From assembly GCA_038501785.1 (NCBI GenBank), contig JBAMJR010000031.1, positions 14,437,501 to 14,501,500 of the forward strand: a stretch of DNA of 64,000 nucleotides, given 5' to 3'. The first letter of the stretch is position 1; the number at the start of each line of letters is the position of its first letter. A model generated the notes under the pieces. The model saw nothing but the letters and a program-made list of their open reading frames with translations. It made no database searches and was not told where the DNA came from. Positions 24,218 to 34,702 of the stretch are shown piece after piece. The translations under genes were made by a program, and so were the position numbers. This stretch comes from Myoxocephalus aenaeus (Eukaryota; Chordata; Actinopteri; Perciformes; Cottidae).

Positions 24218-25058
24218 TATTCAAGTGAAGTAATATAGTTGCACATCCAGGATACCACACATAAGAAATAAACCAGCTGAAGTACTGAACAAGCTGTGGC
24301 TTACATAAATCAACACGTTTAACCACAATCCTCCAAAAACAGGAGGAATAAACCAGCGGACAACCAAGGTCATAAAGCTTACCCCTGCAGTGTGACGAAG
24401 GTATCCACTGACTCTGCTCCTGAGAAGTGGACGAGGCACGGCTGTGAGTGTATCCATCAACACCAGAAAACGCCACATTCGTTCCTTGAAAAGTAGCTTG
24501 AGACGTACTTACATGTGGTCCACATGATGGCAGGCTAACTGGCAGAGGTCTGTTTGGTAAACTCTGATTTGATGATGGAGGTTGAACTGGTGCTTTGTAA
24601 AGGTTGTGGGGTGAGAGAAGTGGTAGCAGTTGGGGCCTACAAGGCTGTGGAGCTTGGTTTGTTTGGGGAAGAGAAAGCGGGCGGGTGCTTTTTCCTTGGT
24701 TTGCAGTTAGCTGCATCGGTGAATTGTGAAACGTTCGCTGGCCGAAGGACATCATGTGAGAGGTACTAGGGACAGCAGTGGGGGCAAACAGCGAGTTGGA
24801 TGACGGATTGCTGCTGATGAGAGAGGCTTTGTACAGAGCGGAGTGATGAGCGGGGCCAAGGCCACTCATACAGCTCTGACTGGACTCCTGCAGGTGGTCG
24901 TAGGAGGGTCTCTGGCTAGAAGACGAGCCCAGGATGAGATGCTGAGAGCTGGGAAGTGGGTTGAGGAGGGATCCTTGAGTTGAAGCAGAGGACCAGCCAT
25001 TCTGGCCCGTCCACGACTGACAGGGTATGTGGCTCTTATTTGATGCAAGGTTATCCAT
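16147..25058 (-). CDS. Zinc-finger protein with degenerate tyrosine-recombinase-like domain and SEC24-like-gene N-terminal exons
   Basis: Nine phase-consistent exons: 25058-24383, 23811-23732, 23420-23340, 23137-23078, 22982-22893, 21422-21333, 20036-18161, 16687-16613, 16382-16147 (stop TGA); 1087 aa. Residues 1-250 are Ser/Pro/Gln-rich and paralogous to the start of the SEC24-like gene (shared WxGQNGWS, PLPxxQHL). Exon 3 looks coiled-coil (AQLLQQVAELDKL). Exons 5-7 are Ser/Asp/Glu-rich. A C2H2 finger (CLFC...HLERIH) starts near 466 and a C2HC finger (CLYC...HMKSC) near 548. From about 800, LLFNRRSVTEISTLQQTDF resembles tyrosine-recombinase box I with its Arg. LTATKIRKHYGTML and ILGPNN (about 935-960) resemble box II, but His is replaced and I see no C-terminal nucleophile Tyr. 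The last exon ends in a basic tail. Similar fish host proteins exist. I infer a recombinase-derived, non-catalytic DNA-binding or nuclear protein; function unknown. Confidence 0.8.
17046..18047. mobile_element. Non-autonomous hAT element with 8-bp target duplication
   Basis: The ends are TAGGGCTGCAAC and its reverse complement GTTGCAGCCCTA, with further 'atcgattaatcg' AT palindromes just inside. CTCTTCAC flanks both sides (17038-17045 and 18048-18055), an exact 8-bp duplication as expected for hAT transposases. No transposase ORF remains. It sits in the intron between exons 20036-18161 and 16687-16613 of the recombinase-like gene. Confidence 0.92.
20270..20520 (+). mobile_element. Possible LINE 3' tail
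   Basis: Ends in '...catatgacattaaaaatatcttgaatcttg' after a stretch reading 'gcttttcattgtacagaataactg'. This resembles 3' ends of CR1/L2-type LINEs in fish. No ORF is preserved. Family assignment is from memory of tail shape. Confidence 0.4.
21930..22442 (-). mobile_element. 3' fragment of an L1-like LINE ORF2
   Basis: The minus strand encodes the C-terminal part of a fish L1-like ORF2: MYITEIVHRYYFTPLKLY, a Cys/His knuckle (CWKCNKEMGTFLHALWEC), then PQFCLLGDTSL. Homology continues in another frame (FMAAARLILRNWKSPHTPTL, then LIARVKNRSS), so there is a frameshift near 22210. Truncated and inactive. Located in an intron of the recombinase-like gene, on its sense strand. Confidence 0.8.
23922..24010. 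mobile_element. End fragment of a DNA-transposon-like repeat
   Basis: 'agggatataccgatactgat...gggtatcagctgatacggg' looks like the terminal part of a widespread fish repeat with internal short palindromes. I could not find the opposite end, so this is a fragment only. Confidence 0.35.
24178..24214. repeat. (CA)n microsatellite
   Basis: A pure CA array of 18 units in the first coding intron of the recombinase-like gene. Confidence 0.95.
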
Positions 25059-25116
25059 TATTCTCCATAACCCTCAAGAGTTTGCTGCTTGGACTCTTAT
25101 TTCCTTGGAGACAGGG

Positions 25117-25715
25117 CCTAAAAGAGCAAAACAACATGCACACTCAATCATGAGGGTCACAAATATATATTTGTTTCCACTGTGCTGCCGCTGTGATCAG
25201 TGTGGGACGAAGTGCACACTTTCCACTGACGCCTTCACTTCGGGGCTGTCGAGAGATCTTGTATTAGTAAACCATTCAGTAATTTCCTTATTATTATGGG
25301 CTGCCATCAATCTGATTATTTTAAGCATGGTTCGATCGAGGCTATAACACTTCAGAAAATAGTGGGACAAAAATATGTAACACTTTTCCAGAGCTGAAAG
25401 GGACATCTTTAAATTATGTGATGTCTCAAACCCTTGCTTGTACGTACATAAACGTCTTCAAATCTAATTCAAGGTGAGCACAGAGAAACTTCCCTCCTTC
25501 AGCAGGTGATTGTGAGAAGAGCCTTCTCGTGTCAAACTCAGCACAATGCAAGCGTCCTTTTTGTTTTACTTCTCTCAGCTCAACAAAGATACGAAGCTCT
25601 CTCTGACGCAATACCGTTTAGTGACATGAATCCATTGACAATTTTGTGTTAGTATTTTATATTACTTTTAATGACTGATAAATATACAGATCTTATATAC
25701 ATGTTGTTACATTTC

Positions 25716-25767
<52 letters not shown>

Positions 25768-26740
25768 GTTTACAAAGATGTTTCCTGTATATCTCGGTGA
25801 TATTATATTTTTGGTCCATGCTTGATTTTGGCATTGCGTATAATATGTTACTGTATATATTTTGGATGCACACCTTATTATTATTCATGCAAATAAAAAA
25901 AATGCACTACAGGAATGTAGTACTGTCTTTGTTTTGTCTGTCATGTGTTTGTTGTGTTGCAAGTGGGCTGCAACTGAATTTCGTTGCGTATCCCTGTGTT
26001 GCACAATGACAATAAATGTTAGCTACATGACATGAAGTATATTTTAGTCATGTTTCCACCCCTTTTAAAAACAGTTGGAAGCATGTCCTAGTCAACTAGA
26101 AAAAATGGGCTGAGTGACGTGTATTGCGAACTGTATTAACACTTTATAATAAATCACCTCACCAAATCAATAACTCAACTATAACACCGTTACACTGTTT
26201 GTTTGGCTACATCTTTAATATTGTGTTGTTAGTTAATTTAATATTATATATGTATATATTGTGCATGTTTCCTATATTGTATTGCTTAACTGTATGTACT
26301 AATGCTGCCGTAGCAAAAATAATAATAATGAATAAAGTAACTATCTATCTTTAAACTAACTATACGTCCCCAAACACGTCATGTCCTGGGTAATTTATGA
26401 ATGGTACTAACCTACTCTTCTGCCCCAACATACACAACATGTATACTTACAGTAACAGGATGGCCAGCAGGTCGAACACATGTAGCTAGCTAGCTTAAAT
26501 TAACAGCTAACGCTCGCTGTTAGCACGAGGCGTAGCGGGAGTCCGGAGTTTTCGTAGAAATGACGACGAGTCCAAAAGGTACGCGCTGAAAATGAAAAGG
26601 TGTGTGCTCAAAATGCATCTAACTTGAGTTAGGAGCCTATCGGGTGGATGTTACAGGAAGCAGCGGCCGTCTGTTTACCTCACGGCGCTGCACCACCGGA
26701 CTCTGTTAATAACGGACCACTTCCGCTTAGTCGTTCTATT
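25117..26740 (-). other. Possible 5' UTR intron and leader exon of the recombinase-like gene
   Basis: The acceptor CTCTTTTAG|GCCCTG at 25118/25117 precedes the ATG at 25058. A candidate first non-coding exon ends at 26679 (GTGAG|GTAAAC), with an ETS-like GCGGAAGTGG upstream on the same strand. The region between holds a (TA)n array at 25718-25761 and, at 25930-26020, a plus-strand LINE-tail-like sequence ('gaatttcgttgcgtatcc...caatgacaataaa'). The leader exon is a guess from one splice site. Confidence 0.35.
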
Positions 26741-27453
26741 TTTTCAAAATAAGAGCATACAGCGACACACGGAATGAGAGGAAAGGAACAACTTGGAAAA
26801 TGCACGACCTGAAAATATATCAATGCAAACAGTAGTGAAAGAAAAAAAGATAAACTACAGATTCTGTATTTTAATAAAAAGAACAATGCCACAGTGTAAA
26901 ACTACTCCATTAGTAAAAGTCCTGCATTCAAAATGAACTTAATGTGAAGCTTTGAACTTAATTTCTTAGAGTTCATGATGGTGCAGGGAGCTTGTAAAAG
27001 GGAAACGTTTGACATTTATAAAGACATTCAGATTAAGAAACAAAATATTAGACTAAATTGTACTGCTTGTATTTCCTGTATTTTGATCACAAACTTGACA
27101 TTGTCGTTGATGTCAAGTTATGTCAACTCATGTTATTGACCGAACTACACAAAATATTGGATAATGTTGTTTGACTCAAAACTAAAATGCTGATAACTGT
27201 ATAGTGCCTATATACTAACCAGAACAATTTAAATTTATTTGCCAAGTTTACCTTCTGATAAAAAATTCTAACACAAAATGAATAGATATCTTAATAAAAT
27301 TCCTTAAAAATGAAACCATCACTATAGAGTTAAGCTAACTAAAATACAACTAAATACTTCAGAAACAATTTAAAGCAAACAAAGATAATCCATCATGGGC
27401 AGAATGTGTTTTGAGTCACTGAACCTTCATGTAAAACACTGAAATTATAACAT

Positions 27454-27748
27454 TGTAACACGCTCCGGTTACTTCCCTGGGTTCCCCACAGCACCAATGA
27501 CACAATCACACTTGGATCACGTTGGTAACGGCTTTTATTGTTTGATGCCTGTCGTGCAGACTGTGCCTCTGCTCTCCCCTCTCTCCCCCTCCTCCGTCCA
27601 TCTCCTGGCTTATGTAGGCACGACCCACAAAACACACACAATCTGCTCCAGCTGAGGCCAATTAGGTCTCATCCCGACACCTGTTCCCTGAGTCGCTTCT
27701 CTCCCCCCCCCCCTCTCCAGCTGAGCTAACCACGCCCCTGCCACCACA
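27454..27748 (-). repeat. 3' LTR of the Gmr1-like element
   Basis: A 295-bp LTR, near-identical to 31909-32201 but with small length and base differences (for example the C-run near 27706-27716). Contains the plus-strand word 'cttttattgtttgatgcc', which on the minus strand gives a possible AATAAA signal. Confidence 0.92.
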
Positions 27749-27792
27749 TATCTCCACCGCCCGACTTAGGCCGGGGACCCATCCGGCCTAAC

Positions 27793-28963
27793 CTACTCCC
27801 CCTCCCCCCCGTGAGAGCGGGAGAGGAAGTCAGCCACAACCATCTGCGTCCCCGGCTTATGGATCACCCTGAAATTAAAAGGCTGTAACGCCAGATACCA
27901 CCGGGTAATCCGGGCGTTGGTATCTTTCATGCGGTGTAGCCACTGGAGCGGGGCGTGGTCCGACCAGAGGGTGAAAGAGCGTCCCAGGAGGTAGTAGCGC
28001 AGGGAGTCGACCACCCACCGGATGGCCAGGCACTCCTTCTCCACCGTACTGTACCTGGCCTCTCTCTCGGATAGCTTCCGGCTGATGTAGAGGACAGGGC
28101 GGTCAACCCCCTCTACCTGCTGGGACAAAACGGCCCCCAGCCCTCTGTTCGACGCATCAGTCTGCAGAGTAAAGGGAAGAGAGAAGTTAGGGGTGTGAAG
28201 GAGCGGCTCCCCACAGAGAGCGTGTTTTACCTCCTCAAACGCCAACCGGCACTGCTCCGTCCACTGGACCGGATCTGAGGCACCTTTCCGGGTCAGGTCA
28301 GTCAAGGGGCTGGTCAGATCAGCGAAGTTCGGGATGAAGCGCCTGTAATAACCCGCCAGCCCCAGAAACTGCCTCACCTCTTTTTTAGTCTTGGGCTGCG
28401 ATTGCGGCGGTCTTGTCCACCTGAGGGCGCACATGCCCGCCGCCCAAGTGGTACCCCAGATACCGTACCTCCCTCCGTCCAACTGCACACTTCCCTGGGT
28501 TGGCGGTGAGCCCAGCCTGCCTCAGGGACTCCAGCACCGCGCCCACCCGCTGCACATGCTCCGCCCAGGTGGTGCTGTGGATGATTACATCATCTATGTA
28601 GGCGGCAGCATATGCAGCGTGCGGACGCAGCACCTGGTCCATGAGGCATTGAAAGGTGGCTGGGGCACCGAACAACCCAAAGGGAAGCGTGGTGAATTGG
28701 TATAAACCAAACGGAGTGGAGAATCGGTCCAGGAGCTCGTCGACCCGGGGCATTGGGTACGCATCAAAACGTGACACATCATTCACCCTGCGATAGTCCA
28801 CGCAGAACCGTATAGACCCATCCTTCTTGACAACAAGAACAATGGGGCTAGACCAGGCACTGTTGGACTCTATTACCCCCATCTCCAACATTGCCGCCAA
28901 TTCCCTCTGAACCACTTTTCTTTTGTGTTCAGGTAACCTGTAGGGTCGTAACCGCACCGTCAC
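27793..28963 (-). pseudogene. Reverse transcriptase-RNase H region of the Gmr1-like element
   Basis: Starts at VTVRLRPYRLPEHKR and contains WSSPIVLVVKKDGSIRFCVD, then jumps from DELLDRF directly to STPFGLYQFTTLPFG. The segment carrying motif A and its catalytic Asp is deleted. The YIDDV box, the thumb and a full RNase H (DASN, EKE, SDHAPL) follow in two overlapping frames (28963-28385 and 28488-27793). Confidence 0.85.
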
Positions 28964-28976
28964 GCCCGGAGGAGTC

Positions 28977-31000
28977 TCAATCTAGTGCGTGATGAGGTTT
29001 GTGCGTCCTGGCAGGAGAGAGAGAACACGTCAGCAAACTGATCTTGCAACTGGGCAATGTCTGTTCTCTGGGTCCCGGAGAGATGGTCTTCACAAAGGAG
29101 CAAGGCCGGATTGGTGGATTTTGGGACCTCAGGCCCCAGCTCCTCTCTCTCAGAAACACAGACTCCGCCTCCCTCCATGCTTTCAGGAGGTTGAGGTGGT
29201 AGATTTGTGTAGCTCCGCCCCTGTCAGAACGCACCACCTCATAGTCAACATCCCCCACTCGCCGTGTGACCACAAAGGGCCCTTGCCACTTGGCGAGTAA
29301 TTTAGAGCTGGAAGTAGGAAGCAATACAAGTACCTTTTCTCCCGGTGTGAATTGTCTCAGCCTGGCTCCTCTGTCGTACAGCCGTTTCTGACGCTCCTGG
29401 GCCTGGAGCAAATTCTCACGTGACATCCGACCCAGTGTGTGGAGTTTTGCTCGCAGGTCCAGGACGTATTGAATTTCATTCTTACTGGTGCTCGGACCTT
29501 CCTCCCAGTTTTCCTTAATCAGGTCGAGCACCCCCCGTGGTGTCCTGCCGAACAGCAGTTCAAAGGGAGAAAATCCCGTGGAGGCCTGGGGAACCTCCCG
29601 CACTGCAAACAACAGAGAATCAAGCCATTTATCCCAATTACGTTCATCATCATTAATACATTTACGGATCATGGACTTCAAAGTCTTATTCAGACGCTCC
29701 ACCAGACCGTCGGTCTGTGGGTGGTAAACACTGGTCCGAATAGATTTAATGCCCAGCAACCCGTAAAGTTCTCAGTGTACGTGACATGAACGAGGTGCCC
29801 TGGTCAGTTGGAATCCCGAAAGAGATTCTGACTCGGGAGATGACCTGAAACAGCGCCTGCGCGACACTCTTTGCAGAAATGTTGCGCAACGGCACTGCCT
29901 CCGGATATCGTGTTGCGTAATCCACCAGGACTAACACAAAGCGATATCCGCGTGCGCTCCGGTGAAATGGCCCGATGAGGTCCATGGCTATTCGCTCGAA
30001 TGGCACCTCCATTAATGGCAGAGGACGCAAAGGCGCCCTCGGAATGGCCGGTTGATTTACCAATTGACACTCTGGGCAGGAAGCGCACCAACGGCGCACA
30101 TCCGTCCGGATGCCCGGCCAATAGAATCGGGTCATTATTCGGTCTAGTGTTTTTTCATATCCCATGTGACCAGCCATCGGGTTATAATGAGCCGCCTGGA
30201 AAATCATTTCCCGACGGCTTTTCGGCACCAGCAACTGGGTGTTCTCCTGCCCTGTCTGAGTGTCACGACTCACTCTGTACAGCCTGTCCCTAATCAATGA
30301 AAAGTGCGGATATGACTGCGCTGCGTCCGGGCGCATCAGCTGACCATCAACCCGCATCACTTGGTCAAAGGCCGACCGCAGAGTATCATCACGAGACTGC
30401 TCGAGTGGAAAATCTTCCATGGAGTGGAACTCTGGAGTCTCCACGGGAGGCTCCACCGGTTCCTCCTCCTCCCCGTCTGCAGTGTCGGACAAACTCGCGT
30501 CACCACTGAGCACAGCGCACATATCGCATGACCCTGTCTGCCGTGAACGCACCCCCGCTGCCTGCCCCATTAACTTATTAAACCCGGCCCAATCGGTTCC
30601 CAAGATTAGAGGGTGCGTAAGGCGGGAGCTAACCGCAACCTTTATACTATGCTTTTCCCCCCGGTGTCTAATCTCAACTGACACAATGGGATACTCGGGA
30701 ACGTCCCCATGCACACACCTAATCTTCACCCACAATGCCTCCACCAATGCCCCGGGTCGAACCAGGCTCTGGTGGATCATAGACTGCGTACAGCCCGAAT
30801 CCACCATTGCCTGATGTGTACCCCCCTGGATTCTTACCGGAACGCGGTACGTCGCTCCCGGACCGGGGGAGGGTGTTGGAGAGCCGGCAACCCGAATCAC
30901 CTGGCCCACTTCCATCAGTGGACACTCCCTCCGGAAGTGTCCGGGCTGCCCGCACCTCCAACACTCCTGCCTGGCATTTGAGGGGCCCCCTGTGGGTTGG
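28977..31000 (-). pseudogene. Protease and integrase region of the Gmr1-like element
   Basis: Carries the CCHC knuckle (about 30950), the protease DSG site (about 30790), the integrase zinc finger (HYNPMAGHMGYEKT, CPECQ) and the core with DLIGPF, then TDQGTSF. A frameshift near 29765 precedes the third acidic block (HPQTDGLVERLNKTL). A C-terminal region follows (KWQGPFVVTRRVGDVDYEV). Downstream of it lies the RT, not upstream. Confidence 0.8.
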
Positions 31001-31873
31001 GAAGGGTGCCGGTGTTTGCTGGGGTCAAAGAACCGGAAGACCGGGACGGGGTTGCCGACCGCGGGGTCGTTACGGCCCGCGACAGGGCCTGCGGTGTTCT
31101 CCTCTGCGGGGCGGGAGTCGGCCGGGCTGAAGCCGGTGGGCGATCGCTGCCCCCCTGACCGCAGGGATGCACCGCCAGGTGGTCTTCCGCCAGGGTGACG
31201 GCGGTCTCCAGCGAAGCCGGGCGGTGGCAGCGAACCCATGTCGATGTTTCGGCCGGCAGCCCCCCCATGAACTGCTCCAGGACGATCTTTGCCATCACCC
31301 CCTGCGCCCCTTCCGGGTTCCTGGGCTGTAGCCATCTGGTAGCGGCGTCTCTCAGTTGTTGTGCGTACATAAAGGGGCGGCCCTCGTGCTCCAGCGTAGC
31401 CTCGCGGAACCTCCGCCGGTGGTCCTCCGGGGTCCGGCCCAGCCGATCAATGATGGTTTTACGCACATCCGCGTAATTTCGTCGGACTGTCGGTGGCAGC
31501 CCCATGGCCGCTGTCTGAGCCTCCCCGGTGAGGAGAGGCAGGAGCCGGACCGCCCACTCCGCCGTTGGCCAGCCGCACGCCTCCGCCGTCACCTCGAAGG
31601 ACTCTAAAAAAGACTGTCCATCGTCCACCGCCGTCATCTGATGCAGCGTCACCCCTGCCAAGGGGGAGGGGTTCGCCACCGGGCTGCAGCTGCCTGGGCG
31701 GCAAGCTGTTCGAGGGCGCGAGCCTGCCTCTCTGTCTGGGCCAGGAGCGCCTCCATTACCCTCCGACTTGCCTCTGCCTGGTCCTGCTGCATGGCCGCGA
31801 TCCTACCCAGCATCTGTCCCAGCATAATTATCCGCTGGGCCGGCAGATCTGGGTGTTGCTCGCTGTCTGTCAT
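30915..31873 (-). pseudogene. gag of the Gmr1-like element
   Basis: Begins MTDSEQHPDLPAQRII, has an Ala/Gln/Glu-rich helical stretch, then changes frame near 31680 and continues as a capsid-like region (LTGEAQTAAMGLP, LEQFMGGLP). The CCHC knuckle is in yet another frame. At least two frameshifts separate the parts. Confidence 0.75.
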
Positions 31874-31908
31874 GGTGCTCTTTCCAGGGGCCCCACGTTG
31901 GGCTCCAC

Positions 31909-32201
31909 TGTAACACGCTCCGGTTACTTCCCTGGGTTCCCCACAGCACCAATGACACAATCACACTTGGATCACGTTGGTAACGGCTTTTATTGTTTGA
32001 TGCCTGTCGTGCAGACTGTGCCTCTGCTCTCCCCTCTCTCCCCCTCCTCTGTCCATCTCCTGGCTTATGTAGGCACGACCCCCAAAACACACACAATCTG
32101 CTCCAGCTGAGGCCAATTAGGTCTCATCCCGACACATGTTCCCTGAGTCGCTTCTCCCCTCCTCCCTCTCCAGCTGAGCTAACCACGCCCCTGCCACCAC
32201 A
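31909..32201 (-). repeat. 5' LTR of the Gmr1-like element
   Basis: A 293-bp LTR beginning TGTAACACGCTCC on the plus strand and ending CCACCACA. The primer-site-like sequence lies immediately inside it, on the side of lower coordinates. Confidence 0.92.
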
Positions 32202-32537
32202 AACATTTAAACTGAAATAAGTCAACAGAAGATCCAAAAATCGTATGAACTAAAACTGATGTCTGATGATGATCAAAGTTAAAGAAACACAACTGGAAAC
32301 AAAGTATTTGGTTTAGTGGATTCACTAAATGTGAGATTGAGTTCTGATGAAACACAAGATGCTGATTTAGTTATTATTGAATAACCATTTGTTTCTGTGT
32401 GAAAGTTTATGATCTGATGATGTGATACAGTTTGAGTATTACATATATTTGTTTCTGTTATAACTGTTGATTGTATTGATTATATCAATGAGATCTTGAC
32501 ACAGTGAAGTCTAAACAAACACAAACATGTCTGAACA

Positions 32538-33965
32538 TCACAGAGAAATATCCGTTTGACAGATTTTGATATCAGCACTTTTAGCATCACCAGCGTTTCC
32601 AATACTGAAATATGGGAAGAGTTCCTCAGTCAAAGTGTCTCTGAGAGTGTAGATGTGAGTCATGTCTTCAGAGTCGTAGAAGGACACCTTCCCTCTGTCA
32701 TAGTCCAGCTGGACTCTGATCCTCTGGAGACTCTTCTTCACTCTGACAGTCTCACCAGCTCCATTAGTGTATTTTCCACTGCGATGAATCAAACACCAGA
32801 TTCCATCTTCTGGTGAAGCAAATCGCTCTCCCTTCCTGTCAACTGACTCTTTAACCAAACCTACATTCCAGACAGGATGGTCTCCCACCTCCACCTCCCA
32901 GCTGTGTTTCCCTGAGCTGAAGCCCTCAGATCCCAGAACATCTGCATACTGAGTGAATCTCTCTGGATTTTCAAGAAGCTGCTGCTTTGTGTCTCCACGT
33001 CTCACACTGGTCAGATCATCAGACAGATAGAGAAGGGGGTTTGCAGTGTTTGGGTCCAGAATGACAGGACTGAAGTGGACCTGGTCCTTCATCTTCTCCC
33101 AGACTCTGAAGGACAGGTTGCCCAGGTGTTTGGCCACATCTATCAGCGCTCCTGAGACCAGCTGTGGATCTGACAGTGAGCTCTGGACTCTGGCTCTGGT
33201 CTGAGTGGGTTTATAACTGCTGAGGAATGACACCTTGTGTTTCTGCAGGTCTTCTTCAACAGCAGAGATGCTGTCTGACAGAGAGGAGATCTGCTCCTGA
33301 ATCCTCTTCATCTCTCTGCTGATAGTCTTCCCCTTCTGCTCCTCTTCCTCCCTCAGAGCTGCCAGTCTGGACTCCTCTTCCTCTTTCAGGAACTGGTGCA
33401 GCTTGTTGAACTCTGCTCTGATCTGCCTCTCTGTGGACAACAGCTGCTTCTTGGAGTGTTGCGTCACTTCATTGTATGTTTCCTCCACTTGTTTGTGTTT
33501 GTCCCTCTTGTCCTGCAGAGACTCTGAGTCAGATCTCAGCTGGTCCTTCAGGTCACTGACTGCTTGTTCTATAGGAACCACCTTGTGACTCTGGTGGAGA
33601 GGAAACTCACAGACAGGACACACAGCTTTCTGCTCGTCCTCACAGAACCAATAAGGGACTTCTGGATGTTTTTCACACACAACCTCCTCTTTCTCCTTTT
33701 CTTGTTCCGTCTCAGGTGAAGCATTATTCTGTCTCTCAGCAAAGGAGTCAGCCAGTCCCTTCAGTGTTAAGTTCACTGCTGGTTCGTCCGTTGAGGACTT
33801 TGTTTTACAAATGGGACAGTTTTTGTTTTCAACTTGTTTCCAGAATTGTTGCAGGCAGCTTGAACAGAAGCTGTGGTTGCAGCTCAGAGACACAGGATCT
33901 CTGAAAGTCTCTGAACAAACGTGGCAGTTCAGGAGACTTTCAACAAGAACTATTGTCTCAGCCAT
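32538..33965 (-). CDS. TRIM-family E3 ubiquitin ligase (RING, B-box, coiled coil, PRY-SPRY), intronless copy 1
   Basis: A single 475-aa ORF of TRIM35/NF7/A33-like type, an expanded fish family often linked to innate immunity. The C3HC4 RING is at about 14-57 (CHVCSETF...CPICK). A short Glu/Lys-rich linker is followed by a B-box2 at about 97-135 (CEKHPEVPYWFC...CPVCEFPLHQSH), a coiled coil at about 140-260, and a PRY-SPRY from about 285 to the end (VILDPNTANPLL, GKHSWEVEVGDHPVWNVGL, VQLDYDRGKVSFYD). The start MAETIVL matches the second copy's MAEKVLL. The whole ORF lies in one exon, suggesting a single-exon gene or retrocopy origin, but the paired copy shares its upstream DNA, so the two arose by DNA duplication. 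A hairpin lies 160 bp upstream. The sequence appears intact. Confidence 0.93.
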   Translation of the reverse strand: MAETIVLVESLLNCHVCSETFRDPVSLSCNHSFCSSCLQQFWKQVENKNCPICKTKSSTDEPAVNLTLKGLADSFAERQNNASPETEQEKEKEEVVCEKHPEVPYWFCEDEQKAVCPVCEFPLHQSHKVVPIEQAVSDLKDQLRSDSESLQDKRDKHKQVEETYNEVTQHSKKQLLSTERQIRAEFNKLHQFLKEEEESRLAALREEEEQKGKTISREMKRIQEQISSLSDSISAVEEDLQKHKVSFLSSYKPTQTRARVQSSLSDPQLVSGALIDVAKHLGNLSFRVWEKMKDQVHFSPVILDPNTANPLLYLSDDLTSVRRGDTKQQLLENPERFTQYADVLGSEGFSSGKHSWEVEVGDHPVWNVGLVKESVDRKGERFASPEDGIWCLIHRSGKYTNGAGETVRVKKSLQRIRVQLDYDRGKVSFYDSEDMTHIYTLRDTLTEELFPYFSIGNAGDAKSADIKICQTDISL

Positions 33966-34124
33966 TTGTCTTGGTATTTAAATTATCTTTCAACAGCAAG
34001 ACTCACCAGGTTACTGTCCCGTCTCTTCACTGTTTCAAATACTCCAACCGTGTGTTTTCGAGCAGAGATGTCACTCCCTGTAATGGCGTCTCTGCTCTGT
34101 TCAACAAAGCCAAAATCTATTTTT

Positions 34125-34160
34125 AATTTCACTAACCTGTGTGGACAGGTTAGTGAAATT
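34125..34160. promoter_or_regulatory. Perfect 16-bp-arm hairpin upstream of TRIM copy 1
   Basis: AATTTCACTAACCTGT, loop gtgg, then the exact reverse complement. It lies 160 bp upstream of the TRIM start codon, at the place where the second TRIM copy has an ISRE-like site, so one arm is the relic of that site. Confidence 0.85.
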
Positions 34161-34702
34161 AAGTGTACTTATCAGGAGAAAATGCTGCTATGTCATGCAG
34201 TCACCAGCAGATGGTGTCATGATGTCTTTCTGAGGTAAACATTCTCTTCTCGATTAAGAAAAATACAAATTCCATATTAAAGCAGTCGTTGTTTTAAAGT
34301 TGAATCCAAAACTAACGTCTTGTTTTTTGTTTCACTAAATAAAATTATAACTGATCATAAAATGCCACAAACAAGGAGACGGTTGTTGTGTTGAGGACAG
34401 AACATGTCAACAGGCTCACTGACACTAAACCAGTTGAACAACATTTGTATTTTCCGCCCAACAGGAACACGTAACAGGAAACATGTTCTGCTGACACGTC
34501 ATCCAGTTTGATTACACGTTTGACATTCAGTGAAAATACAGGTACATAGTTTTTAACTAATTTTAACTCTAATATTGAACATCTGTCTGTTTTTATTCTT
34601 CTTTATTGCTCTCAGTTATTTTGTCCTTCATTCACTCATCATTTGTTGTGGGTCACAGGAGGACTTGGGTCTATCCCATCATGCATTGCTTGGTATGAGT
34701 AT

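Larger units (their letters stand above)
27454..32201 (-). mobile_element. Gmr1-like Ty3/gypsy LTR retrotransposon, decayed
   Basis: Complete element bounded by two LTRs starting TG and ending CA, with an AACAT duplication outside (27449-27453 and 32202-32206). In minus-strand order it encodes Gag (ATG 31873), a CCHC knuckle (CWRCGQPGHFRREC), a protease (VDSGCTQSMI), an integrase H2C2 finger and core, then reverse transcriptase (YIDDV) and RNase H (TDASNRGLGAVL). Integrase before RT is the Ty1/copia order, yet the RT and RNase H are gypsy type. That combination is known from the Gmr1 group. Frameshifts lie near 31680, 31040, 29765 and 28970, and the RT lacks the block around motif A, so it cannot be active. 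The sequence next to the 5' LTR (minus strand TGGAGCCCAACGTGGGG) resembles a tRNA-Lys-type primer site. Confidence 0.9.
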
